From Synaphobranchus kaupii (lineage: Eukaryota; Chordata; Actinopteri; Anguilliformes; Synaphobranchidae), in NCBI GenBank assembly GCA_029718625.1, contig CM056380.1, positions 41,420,169 to 41,484,168 of the forward strand: a DNA stretch of 64,000 nt, written 5' to 3'. Under the pieces are notes generated by a model. The model did not search any database, was not told where the DNA came from, and worked only from the letters and a program-made list of their open reading frames with translations. The number at the start of each line of letters is the position of its first letter. The first letter of the stretch is position 1. A program made the position numbers and the translations under genes. Shown here one piece after another: positions 33,176-44,520 of this stretch.

Positions 33176-33639
33176 AAAATAATAATAATAAATCAATTAA
33201 GAATAAATCAATTAAGAATAAATTAATTATTTTTATTTTTAAAATTTTATTTCTTTAATTTTATTTTTTATTTTAAAAAGAAAACATGGAGGCAAAGTTA
33301 TTATAGTTGTAAGTTTTTCATTTAGTTTTTATTTTTATTAGTTTTTAATTTCACTTTCTAATTTAGAGGGAGAGAAATTAAATATTGGTTTTGAATGTTT
33401 TAAATTACTCTATATGCAATCCAGATTTCAGATCACAGATCAGGAAGAGGATCAGAAACTAAAACTAAAAAGAATTCATGATTCATTTTTATTTTTATTT
33501 CAGTTCGTTTTGCACCACTACAGTACAGTTTTAGTTTTAAAAGTAACTTTAATTTTTATTTTTATTTCAGTTAACTAAAATGTTTTTATTTTATTTTTAG
33601 TTTCAGTTTTAGTTTCACTTTCAGTTAACTAGAATAAGC

Positions 33640-34786
33640 TTGCATGGGCTAAAGAAAAATAAGGATTTGAAAACGCGGAAGGGCGAGACTTTAAAGACAC
33701 CTCTCTCCTGCATGAGTGAATTATTTCAAACAGATTATGAGAAGACTATGAAAAAATGGGAAAAGTGGACAAGAGGTGGTCCCTTGGTATGGCCTAAGGA
33801 AGGCATTTTTGGGCTTCAATACCTGCAATCAGTGGAAACAATTTTGTGTAGTAAGGAGAGTAAGAGCCGGAAAGGAAAGTTGCGAACTTACAGAGCACAT
33901 CTAAATCAATGGAAAAATCAGTCTTTCAGACGGAGAGCGACTATGGAGAAGAAGGAGGGGCACCAGCCGAAAGTGAACCCCCAGCCAGCAGCATCAGAGA
34001 GACCACCAGAAGGATGGCGACGACCGGCGAATGGAGCTACAGGCCTGTATCCCCTATTGAACAGCACTGGGGAACAAGAAGATTTGAGCCAGGGGCCTGA
34101 GACTACTGTGAGGATGAGGCCAGAGTTGGTGAAAGTGAAAGGGACCCTGGAAGTAGAAGGTAATTTGGAAACCGTTTTAATAAGATCAAAAGTTACAGCA
34201 GCATGCCCAGAGGAAGGAGAATCAGAGACAGCCCAGAGTGACAGCCAAGGAAACGAGGGAAATCCCGCAAATAGCACACCATGCCCACGCCTCCACACAC
34301 CTCATGGCGGGCCAGAGACATCAGGGAATTCAAGCAGCAGTGATAACCCAGCAGATACAGGCACCCCCACCCTCACAACAAGTCCAAGGAGGACAGGGCC
34401 CATCCATCGAATGGGCTGGACCAAATTTCCAAAGGCCAGTGTTCCCATGGACAAACCAGGGCCAGTGGCAGCAGAAAGACTGCTGGAAATGCGGAAAGAT
34501 GGGACACTGGGCCAGGAACTGTCAGAGAGGAAGAGGAAGGGGAGGATTCCAATCAAGAGGCAGCATGAACCAAGGAGCAAACCCTGGGTGGTGGCCATCG
34601 TCATCGTACCCCGCCAATGCCATCATATCAAGGACCCGAGAACCAGATAGCAATGACCCCACAGCAAAACATGTATGGGCAGCAGCAGGAGGGATGGCAG
34701 CCACAGCAGCCACAGCAGACACAACAGCCACAACAACAATGGGGATTGAGTCCCCAACAAAATCCCCTTCAATAGGGATGCCTTGA
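33640..34786 (+). pseudogene. Endogenous retrovirus gag remnant with zinc knuckle
   Basis: The frame 33640-34650 begins with matrix-like sequence (ELFQTDYEKTMKKWEKW, PLVWPKEGIFGL), then loses the gag frame. An overlapping frame near 33909-34100 is Pro/Glu-rich like a p12-type region. The overlapping frame 34238-34786 is Gln/Pro-rich and contains a nucleocapsid CCHC knuckle CWKCGKMGHWARNC, then an Arg/Gly run. The capsid core with its major homology region is not seen, so an internal deletion is likely. At least two frameshifts are needed; non-functional. Confidence 0.75.
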
Positions 34787-34877
34787 GAATCCTACACCCC
34801 TAGGAGCAGAGGGAGAGTGTGAAGCAAAGGAAATGCTATCTATAACATCCAGCTGTGCCACAAATTAACCACAAATT

Positions 34878-35620
34878 GATATTCTCATAAGAGGGAAAAC
34901 ATGCAACTTTTTTATAGATACATGGGGCAACAGTACACTTATCAGAGACTGCCTCAAGGATATGTAGAATCCCCTAGCCTATTCAATAAAATGGTCAGAA
35001 ATGACCTAGCAGACTTTGCGCCACAAGGGGGAAGCACTCTCATCCAGTACGTGGACGACCTTCTCCTATGCAGCCCAAGTATGACTGCATGCAAAGAGGA
35101 CAGTAAGAAACTGTTACAAGAACTGACACTAAAAGGCCACAAAGTATCCAAGCCAAAGTTACAGTTTTGTCAAGAACAAGTGCAATACCTGGGTCATACT
35201 CTTAAGGAAGGGAGCAAAAGTATTTCAGCAGAACAAATTGAAGCAATTACGAAGGTGCCCAGACCGAGAACGGTGAAAGAAATGCAGAGATTCCTAGGAA
35301 TGACGGGGTACTGCAGGCAGTGGATTTGTGACTATGCGGAAATGGCACGGCCACTAAGAGATTTGTGCCTAAATAAAGCAGGAAGACACCAAATTGAATG
35401 GCTCCCAGGGACAGAATCAGCTTTCACTGGACTTAAGCAAGCATTACAAACAGCTCCAACTCTGGGACTCCCAGACTACAACAAACAGTTCCACCTGTTC
35501 TGTGCAGAAAAAGGGGGGTTTGCCACAGCAGTACTGACCAAAAAAGAGCAAGAAAGATACAAACCCATTGCCTATTCAGGGCTCGACATTACCATCTGCC
35601 CGGTGGCCCGGCGGCATATT
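34878..35620 (+). pseudogene. Endogenous retrovirus protease-RT remnant
   Basis: A protease-like FIDT stretch (about 34907) is joined almost directly to the middle of a reverse transcriptase: LPQGYVESPSLFNKMV, the catalytic YVDDLLL, KVSKPKLQFCQEQVQYLGH, and the connection region (RFLGMTGYCRQWICDY, MARPLRDL). The RT fingers and most of the protease are missing, so a deletion fused them. The motif set is closest to class I (gamma/epsilon-like) retroviruses. An unrelated gc-rich repeat (ggcccggcggc...) interrupts it at about 35590-35690. Confidence 0.8.
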
Positions 35621-35689
35621 TTGAACCCTCCGGGCCACTACGGGCCAGCTGATTAAACTTTTCAATGGCCCGTGGGGCCAGTAGCCAGG

Positions 35690-35818
35690 CAGGCTATACA
35701 AAAAAAATACCCAGTAGAGGGAAATCGTCCCTAACTCATCGGAGAGTATCAGGATATGAGATCCTACTCACACAGCCAGGATTGACCATTATCAGATGCA
35801 AAGCTGTGAACCCAGCGG
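35690..35818 (+). pseudogene. Endogenous retrovirus RNase H fragment
   Basis: After the gc-rich interruption the frame reads YEILLTQPGLTIIRC and KAVNPAE, like the C-terminal edge of the RT connection/RNase H boundary in class I retroviruses. It is cut off exactly where unit B begins at 35819. No integrase, env or 3' LTR follows. Confidence 0.6.
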
Positions 35819-36982
35819 AGTCTTCGCCTGGGTATGCCCATCCTCGCAAAGGCTTTTGTGGTAATGAAGCATCACAATGCATTGTTCTAACCCCTCTTCT
35901 ACCCCGTGGTGACTTCTACGTTTGAATTCCGCCGGGAGTAATGTGGACGAGTTTCTATGCCGACCGGTCGAACCGCATTCCTCTCAGTTCTTGTTAAAAA
36001 TGTTTCCTAATCCTGAACACGCCTGAGGAGAGGGACTCGTAACGGCCAGCATCTGAATCCTTTCCTTTCACATGCTATTCACCGACTAGCATTACATCAT
36101 TTTAGTACAATTACTTTCTCCCCTTGGCCCCCTGTGAGGCATGTGCTTTGTCCATGCTGAGCATGTGAGGTAGCTGCTCACCCTGCCACGTGTCAGACTC
36201 TTCTCTCTCTAAGGCAGGGCATGCTGGTTTTCGTTGTTACTCTGTACTGAACTGTTATCGGCTGCTTTAATTGATCAATTAATTGACCACACCTGGTTTC
36301 TTGGGTCTGAATTGGTTGCCGATATTAAGGGAAAGAAAAAAACCAGCATACCCTGCGGCCCTCCAGGACCAGGGCTGAGAAACACTGCTCTAAGGTAAAT
36401 GCTGCTGATGGCACCTCGCCCGGTCTTAGTCATGTGTAGCTAAATCGTAGCCAATTTAGCGCATGGACACATTCCCAAGCATTTTTCAGTGAACCTGATG
36501 TCTCACATGGTCGCCTTTGCAAACGTACTGGTATCGAATGTATTCTAATGAGGGCTTTTATGTTTTAAATGTTACAAAATAAAATATTGTACAATTTTGC
36601 TGAGGCGTTTGTTTCAGATCATTCTTGCTTTTTGTATCGTGTAGGTTCAGGGAGTGTTTCTGTACGAGACTTAAAGCCAGTCATTACAGCCTCAGTGAAT
36701 TTAAACCAAAACCTGAAGTCCCCAACCATGCTAATGCTAAACAATACTGCTTAGGAAATATTGACTGAAGTGCTGGATAAAATTCATGCAATCTGTTTAA
36801 AATAAAATACTAGTGAAATGCATTGGTCCAACCCCTCTTCTACCCTGTGGTGACTTCTACATATGAATTCCGCGGGGAGTAATGTGGACGAGTTTCTATG
36901 CCGACCGGTCGAACCGCATTCCGCTCAGTTCTTGTTAAAAATGTTTTCTAATCCTATGCAGGGGGATTGCACTGACCTAGAA
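35819..36982. repeat. Copy B of the unclassified 1.16-kb dispersed unit
   Basis: Same structure as copy A: a leader of about 57 bp, a 139-bp direct repeat (35876-36014), about 800 bp including a hAT MITE, the 139-bp repeat again (36817-36955), and a 27-bp trailer. It interrupts the endogenous retrovirus. Confidence 0.8.
36215..36387. mobile_element. 173-bp hAT-type MITE in unit B, duplication CTCTAAGG
   Basis: The orthologous insertion in unit B (octamers at 36207-36214 and 36388-36395). Same length as the unit A copy with a handful of substitutions. Confidence 0.85.
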
Positions 36983-37099
36983 AACAACAGGACTGTTAAA
37001 TTGGAAACATCTAAAATAGAAATTAAGGGAATTTTTTATTTTTTTTTAAATGTCCAATTAGAGGACCATTGACATCGTTTATAAATATTCTACATCAGC

Positions 37100-37446
37100 A
37101 CACTTGACAAATGGAAAACTGAAGAATCCAAACAAGGGAATCTAAGCACATTACAAATGTATTTTGTCATCTGGTCCACGCTTACAATGTTTTGTCAGTG
37201 TGTAAGAGGTGATTTATTTTTTTTCTGCCAAGGTTGTTTTGCATATATTGAGTGCGTAGTGTGTATATACAGAGAGTAGTGAGCCTGTCACTTGTGTACA
37301 ATTATTTAACCAACTTGAAGACATCTGCAAGGAAAACAGCCCTAAAGTAACATTTGGTAGGTTCACTTTATTCAACTGAAAGGACAAGATGGGAAGTAAA
37401 TCCATGAAAGACATGGAAAAAATACTGAATTCAATGTAAAACTAAA
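37100..37446 (-). repeat. Inverted copy of 30592-30935
   Basis: See the partner entry. It ends exactly where the LINE of 37447-40146 begins. Confidence 0.9.
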
Positions 37447-40146
37447 GAACCTGATGCAGTGTGGCTCTGACCTCCAAAGGTCAGTCCATGAGATCTTCCA
37501 CTCCACAACTTACTCCCATCTAGTCCAGGTGCCTTGCTGTCTCATTCCCACTGCTCTGCTGGACCTCTCCTCCTCAACAGCAGCTCTCACCTCATTCTGG
37601 ACCAGTTGCTGCCGCTCCATTCCCTGAGCCTTGTCATAATGGGGGGCTTGCGACGGTTCCTAGCCCAGCCCTTCCTCTAGCCACCGTTCCCACCAGGACT
37701 CCATGGCGTAGCCGTGACTGCCTGCTCAACTGCAGCCTCCGCTCTCCACTTCCTGCCAGTCTTGACTGCTACCCCTGCCCCCGAGACTTTAGGGTCGCTT
37801 GACTCTCGGAACGGCAGCACCTCCCTTACATGCAAGACCTTGAACTCCTCCTCGATGGATTTCAGGGGGAGCCTCAGTTTGCAGGTGTTTCCATAGAGGG
37901 CGATGCTGCTCAAGCTCCTCAGTAGACCTAGCCATCTCCTCAGGTAGCAGCTGACTCTCCTTTCCAGGCCTGAGATGATGGGGATCGGGAACTCATAGAG
38001 GAGCAGTGGCCACAAGATCCTTGGCAGAATCCCGTGCTGATAGACCCACGCCTTGAATTTTCCTGGAAGGCCCGTCCTGTCGACATCTTTCAGCCACCCC
38101 TCCAACTCCTCACAGGTGTTCTTAATGGATGCTGTATCCCTGAGGCTGCTGTCAAAGATTTTCCCCAGGCTTTTCACAGGCTTCTCCGAGATGGTAGGGA
38201 ATAGTGTTTCTGAGAAACGGAACTTATCCACTATTCTGCCTTTCTTCAAAACCAAGGACCTTGATTTATCTGGCTTGAAGGACATGCTGGCCCATCCCAT
38301 CAGTCTCTCCAGCCCCTTCAGGATCCATCTGCCTCCAGGCACTGACTCAGTGGTCACTGATAAGTCGTCCATGAAGGTGCGGATTGGTGGTTGGCGGATC
38401 CCGGACTTTGACTTGGGGCCTCTACACTCTGGTTCAGCAGATTTCACTAACATCGCCAGAGCAAACAGGAGCACTGAGATGTTGCAGCCTGTGATGATTC
38501 CCACCTCCAGTCTGTGCCACTCAGATGTTATTAGCCCTACTGAGACTCTCAGGCTGAAATCGCTGTAATAATCCAGGATGAGGTCTCTTACTGCGGCTGG
38601 AACATGGTGCCTCGAAAGCGTCTCCAGCACCAACTTGTGGGGCATCGAGCCATAGGCGTTGGCCAGGTCTAACCACAGCACCACCAGATCACCCCTGTTC
38701 TCCTTAACTTCTCTGAGGAGCTGTGTGACCACGCCTGTGTGCTCTAAACAACCTGGTACCCCAGGGATGCCACCTTTCTGCACTGAAGTGTCTATGTATC
38801 CATTCTTGAGGAAGAAATCAGCCAGTCGCTTAGCTACAATGCTGAAGAAAATCTTGCCTTCAACACTGAGCAACGAGATGATTCGAAACTGGCTGATGCT
38901 CTTGGAGTCCTCCTCTTTAGGAATCCACACTCCTTCTGCACACCGCCACTGCTGTGCTGTTTTACCTCTTCTCCATATGACCTAAAAGATCCTCCGAAGC
39001 CGGTGTAGCAGCTTGGGGCAGTGCTTGTACACCTTGTAGGATGTTCCGCTTAGTCCTGGTGCTGACCTGGACCTTGCTTTCTTCACCACATCCTGGACTT
39101 CTTTCAGGAGTGGCTCCCTCAGGTCAAATGCCTCAGTAGGCTCTGGTGGTCTTATCACAGGCTCACAGTTCCTTAGGTCTTGGTCTCTGATGGGGTCACT
39201 GAAGTTGTTGTGAAGGTGTAGGTCGACTTCCTCCTCCGAACAGGCTAGGGGTCCACTGCGTCTCTGCCCAGGGACCTGTCTGATGAACCCAAACGGGTTG
39301 TTAATGAAGGCAGTCCGCTTCCTAGCCCCCTCTCCCTCTGCCGCCTCCTGTGTTGCTCAGCTCTACGCAGGTTTAGGAGCCTCTTCCTGAGCATCATGCC
39401 CCCCTCTTCACTAGCCTCCTTGTGCTGCTTCTTCAAGGCTTTCCTGATTTTGTGGATTTTAACTGCCCTCTGGTTATTAGTGTAGGTTTGCTTGGCTCCC
39501 CTTTCTTCCTCAACACCAAACCTCTCAGCAGCTATGCTCACCATGGTGGTCGTCATAGTTCGCAGCCTTCTCTCCATGTCCCCTTTGGCTGTTGCTTCCA
39601 GCACCTTATCTACATCCTCATCAAACCTCTGCCACTCTGTTGTTTGGCAGGCTTGTAGCCACCTGATCCCTTTCTTCTCTGACTGTCTGAGCGGTGGGAC
39701 TGTTTGCACCACCTGGAGGCTCTGGGCTCTGTGGGGTGCTTCCGGGCCCGCCTCCTCCTCTGTCTCACCAGGTGCTAGACCTGTGCATTGTGGTGCTTGC
39801 AATCTCTCCTTGTATTTCATTCTCGATTACTGGATCTTTAGGCCGCTCATTCTTGCAGATCTTGCCGCAAAAACACTCTATACTCGTCGTCGTTTGTCCA
39901 TTGCTGTTGGTCGTTAACCTTGTACCTGTCCGGCTGGGGTGCTCATCCTCCCCCCCTCTCGGGCTTCCCTGGGGGTATAACTCCTTTCTTTGATCCGCAG
40001 CTTGCTTTGGGTCCACCTTCACAGGAGGTGCGGTTAGGGCTGCTAACCCACACCGCCCCAGTTGCCGTCTTTCCGAGCTGCCATCTGTCTCTCCAGTCGT
40101 CACCAGTCTGTTCATGGTTGTCAACCAGCCTATTCCTGGTAGTCAC
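37447..40146 (-). pseudogene. LINE with FMDD-type reverse transcriptase, truncated at its 3' end
   Basis: Read on -. Around 40060-39900 a zinc-finger-like CFCGKICKNE is seen. 39820-39245 encodes a basic pre-RT domain (WQRFDEDVDKVLEATAKGD, RRAEQHRRRQRERG). 38930-37677 encodes the RT: EDSKSISQFRIISLLSVEGK, GGIPGVPGCLEHTGV, VLWLDLANAYGSMPHKLV, FMDDLSVTTESVP (FMDD in place of YADD), and RRWLGLLRSLSSIALYGN. Frames are broken between 39245 and 38930. C-terminal homology runs on to about 37447 and stops abruptly against the inverted repeat, so the 3' end is gone. The family occurs widely in fish and molluscs; I do not assign the clade. Confidence 0.75.
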
Positions 40147-40305
40147 TGGGTTCTCCAGTCTGACAGTTGTAATGAAACATCCTCTGATGCTAAGCTAGGG
40201 CACATGGTCAGTGATGTATAATAATATTTTATGCACAATATTTGAGATACAAAATGGATTGTTACAGAAATATAGATTGGGGAAATATACAGAACAACGT
40301 GTTTT

Positions 40306-40310
<5 letters not shown>

Positions 40311-40341
<31 letters not shown>

Positions 40342-40362
40342 GGCGGCGGGGGGGGGGGGGGG
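40311..40362. repeat. (TG)n then G-run
   Basis: About 14 tg units, then cggcgg and a run of 16 or so G residues. Confidence 0.9.
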
Positions 40363-40365
40363 GGT

Positions 40366-41639
40366 GGATGCATTCAGTCAGAGGGTATGAAAGCCCATGT
40401 GGACTTGGAGACAAAGCTTGGAAAAGGTTCAAAAATAAAAAGTGCTCGGGGGCTGAAAAGCATAGGTTAGTACAGTGAGAGGGGCAGTTGTCAGAACTGT
40501 GAGGCAAAACTGGGCATGTTTTGTTTTTTTGGTAACAAACTCACTGCCTTAAACCTTTTGCTCTCCTCCCACCAAATGATGCTCCAGTGCACGCACAGAG
40601 ACAGGAAGACAGGGAGAAGTTTATTCTACGGAGAGGACCTTTTGCTGGTAGGTAGACAGTTGCCCTGATTGGTAGCCACATAGCTAGCCCTGATTGGGTG
40701 GTTTTTGTAAGACCGGGTTGAGATTTTTTGACAGCCTAATACAGAGCCCAGGACACTCACAGAAACCAGATTTTTTCCCAGAACACTTGATTTATTGATA
40801 GCTTCGGGAATATAATGAGTTAATGTAATAATTTAGCCAAAATTATATAGAAAAAATCTTGCCTACTGCACTTTTAAGTGAAAACTGAATTTCATGTCTG
40901 TGTGCGCAACAGAGGAAGTTATGGTTATTTTGCAAGCACAGTATCAATCTGAGAAAACTTTTAACAGCTCGGTAGCATTAATAAACAGATTATAATCAAT
41001 AAAATAACAATTTTCCGAGACGACGCTCTCAGAATGCAAAGCTCTGCATGCTTGCTTTAATATGCCAGTGGTAAAGCACTCATTGTAGCTACCAGCAGTT
41101 TTGCAATCCTAAAAGCATAAAAATGGCACTGCGGTATTATTAAAAAATATGACTAAGACGTTTACAAGAATGTTTCCACAATTTTCACTTGTACAATTTC
41201 CTCCATATTTTGACAGCACATATTTAAACGAACCACAAGGAAAATACAGCCCCTTGATCTCTAAAATGTATAAATCTAAAATGAATAAATGTCTTAGGTT
41301 CATAGCTGGTAGAATATTTGTTCTGTAGCTAGCTATTAAAAGTAATAGCTGTTTAGTCATGCAAAAAATAATAAAATCATATTGAACAATAATAATGTCA
41401 CACTGCCCAAACCACAGAGTATTTTCACACTAAAGAATATAATACTTTGCAATAAAAAATGTTAGAAATTATGGAAAAGATTATGTGTTGACTGAAAGAA
41501 ATAATGCCACAGCTTGCATGGACATACGTATTTGAGTTGGATTAACTTGAACTCTTTTGGGGTTAATAATTTCTGTTTGCATAGAACCATTACATCAAAT
41601 TAGGCAATACAAAAATGTGTTCCCCTCTACATAATTCAT
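40366..41639. other. No gene recognised
   Basis: AT-rich sequence without convincing frames or terminal repeats. Confidence 0.4.
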
Positions 41640-41815
41640 CGAGAAAAACTGTATTGCATTTTTAAAAGAAGATTCGAATTTCAAAGCACTTTGGGCATGG
41701 AACAACCTCTGGACATCTCTTAAACTAGATAAACTGGTTTCACTCAATAAATTGAAAAAGAAAAACCTGTTAAATGACAATTCTGTGGAAGAATGCAAGT
41801 GTTTCTGTGATTTTC
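41640..41815. repeat. Dispersed repeat, second copy at 59990-60165
   Basis: Shared stretches: ggaacaacctctggacatctc versus gaaaaacctctggacgtctc, then tcactcaat, attgaaaa and aacctgttaaa, with divergence of roughly 15-20% by eye. Confidence 0.7.
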
Positions 41816-41825
41816 TAGATATTAG

Positions 41826-41882
41826 CTACTCAGTCCAGTTATCCAGCTAACTCAATAATCCTGCTTTGTAGTATACCCCCCT
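41826..41882. mobile_element. End of the CAG-flanked MITE family
   Basis: Contains gttatccagctaactcaata, then cctgctttgtagtatacccc, the same terminal repeat as at 22109-22158. Confidence 0.65.
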
Positions 41883-42564
41883 GGTCTCTCTTGAAAAAGA
41901 CATTTTAATCTCAATGAGACTAACCTGGTTGAATGTCAATTGAAATATGAAACGGAGCCCAGTACAAGAACAAAGAATATCGTTACTGTTGGTACATAGT
42001 GGCCACACATAATGAAACAAGCCCAAACGGGAGCAGATAGGCCTAATGCTAAGCTAATGTTATGAAGATGCCTGCACGGCATTATGAGGCCACATAACCT
42101 GTACAATAGCTGTAAGTGCTCCCAGGTGATCCTGCGACGGAACGGATTTCTCTGCCCCGCCGGTACCATGTTTGTCTCGCGGTTCCCCGCAAAGTGCAAA
42201 ACCCTGGGTAAATTTTAGCTTCCTGCAAGCTGCAAACAGACCGCGCCGCACAGCCACGGTTCAGGTAGAGCTGTATTCCCACTGTGAGTTGTATTTCGGG
42301 GCAAAATACAAGACCTCAGTGACGAAGAAAGAGGGCTGATTATTGAGGTACATTTGCCAGGAGCTTCAGCGATGTAGACGGTTCAACTTGCTGATGTTTC
42401 AGGATCAGTGTCTAAGGTGATGTTGGCCGAAGGAAAAACTGTCATCAAAGGCATCTGTTGTCAGAAGCACATACTCCTAGTTTAATTACACTACATTTAG
42501 AGTACATGTAGCCTACTTAACTTTCTCATCCAGTGTGCTGAACTAGCCTACTCAATACTATTGT

Positions 42565-44350
42565 AAGGTGCTGGTGGGGGAAGGACCCAAACGCAGGCAG
42601 GAGTGTGAAAAAACCGAAGTTTAATCTGGGCAAGGCAGCAATCCGCAGTAGAACAGGCAGGGGTCGTAACCGGGAAGGCACAGCAAAGGTACAAAAAGGG
42701 GAATCCAAAAACAGGGTTGCGAGAACACAGGCAGGAGTCAAAAACCGGGGACGCGTAGAAGGAACACAAAGAAAACAAAACAGACTGGATACTAGTGATG
42801 TTACGGATGACACCGAAGCTCCGAGCTGTGTGTCGAGCAGGTAGGGCAGTTTCTGGAGAAGCCTCGCACCGAAGCTTGTATCACTTTCAGAGAAGCACGT
42901 GATCGATGACAAACGAGGCCTCGGGTGCTGTAGAACCACGTGATCGGTTTGTTTTACGCTTTGGGCGGGATTGGGGGTTTTGAATTGTAGATATAAAGGA
43001 GTGATACCCACCCCTATTTTGAGGGTTGTTGTCGTTGGTTGGTTGTTGCGGAGATTTAGTTATTATTGGTATTATTGCGATTGAAAGTTTTTGGAGGATT
43101 TTTGTGAGTTTTTTGAGGAGTTTTTTTTTTTTTTGTACAGCTTTTGTACTGTTTTGTCGTTTTTGTACAGTTTTTGTACACAATTGGCTAATGGAACCTG
43201 CACGGAAGCGAAAATCTTCTCCTGCTTGGGAATATTTTGACCTGATATCTCCCAATAAAGTAGGCCTAAGTGGCGTAGATATAAAAACACACTGAAACGC
43301 TATTCGAACATTGGGCTAGCAATCGACTGTGCATGTAGTTCGTTGGTTGTTATTTTAACGTTTAACAGTTCTGAAACACTCCCAGTCCCCAGTTCTGAAA
43401 CACTCCCAATCCCAGACCAGAAACACTTTTACTGCTCAATAGAACCCCACGCAAATGTTGTCCCCCTTTATATCAATCTTCCTGTTTTTTTTTTCATTTT
43501 CAAAGTTAATATAATATTATTACATATATTATTTTATAATATAACTTAGTAGAAAACAAATCTAGCCTAATGACAGTTACAAATATAAATTATTTTATAA
43601 ATATTAAGTACGCTAGAATGTGTATTGCCTGAGCGGGGTTCCGAACTTGTATTTTCTCTTACACCAATGGCTCTGAAGTCCGACGCGTTATCAGTGAGCT
43701 AAAGGGCTGTTTGTTGTTAGCGCACGGCAACTTCGTTATTTTGAACCTGAGGTGGAATTTCTAATGATTTCGTTGCTCTACATTATTTTTACCAGCAGGT
43801 GTCACTAGTGTACACTGTGTCGAATGAGGCTTCGAGTAATGAATCTATTTGCGATACAAAGCCTCAGTGCTTCAGGAAGCCTAATTTCGCCATCACTACT
43901 GGATACAAAACAAAACAACAATAGGCAAAGGACTTGGGAAACAAAAACTAGAAAACAGAATAAACAAAACAACTCGGGCAGAAACTCGGAAAAACAGACG
44001 GTAACACAGAAGCAGAATATCATAAGGAACTCGCGAAGAACACTGAAATGACAAGGTATATATACACAGAGGGAGACAGACATAATGGGAATCAGGTGTG
44101 TAGAAGCAGGGAGGGGAGATTGCTCACAGGTGAGAACAGTGAGGGTTAACAGGGACCAATAAAACAATGACAGGGGAAACGTAAGACACGGACTGGAATA
44201 CACAGACACAATGATAACAAACGGCCTGGAGTTAGCAGGTAAACAAGTACACAGCTCAGATTGGAGGAAGACGAAAGTGGACACATGTGCAGAGAATGCG
44301 AAATCACAGATTGATGCAGGGATAGGATAACGAGGAGGGAAATGACAGCT
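42565..44350. repeat. Repeat copy split by a hAT element
   Basis: 42565-42792 and 43899-44350 are two halves of one A/G-rich repeat (ggacccaaacgcaggcagg..., then aaaacaaaacaaca...). It resembles the purine-rich sequence next to fish LTR elements, but the type is not proven. Confidence 0.4.
42793..43898 (+). mobile_element. hAT element, 1106 bp, with BED-finger start
   Basis: Tips tagtgatg (42793) and catcacta (to 43898) are perfect inverts. The octamer ctggatac flanks both ends (42785-42792 and 43899-43906). At 43193 an ATG opens MEPARKRKSSPAWEYFDLIS, matching the N-terminus of a BED zinc finger in hAT transposases; the rest of the transposase is absent. Non-autonomous internal-deletion derivative. 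Confidence 0.88.
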
Positions 44351-44379
44351 GCAGGTAGAAACTCAAGATGAATTAGTAA

Positions 44380-44520
44380 TGTTAGTAGTGAACTCTAGAA
44401 CCCTAATGTTAGTAGGTTAGTATTATATACACATGTTAGTTTGTTAGCAGGTTAGTATTAAATCTAATCTAACAGTTAGTATGATTAGTACATTAGTATT
44501 ATATACAAATATAAATAAAG
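44380..44520. repeat. Irregular gttagta-rich repeat
   Basis: Motifs gttagta and ttagtatta recur about eight times with varying spacing. Confidence 0.6.

Noticed and set aside
38053..38568. 171-codon + strand frame
   Set aside because: Antisense shadow of the FMDD LINE reverse transcriptase.
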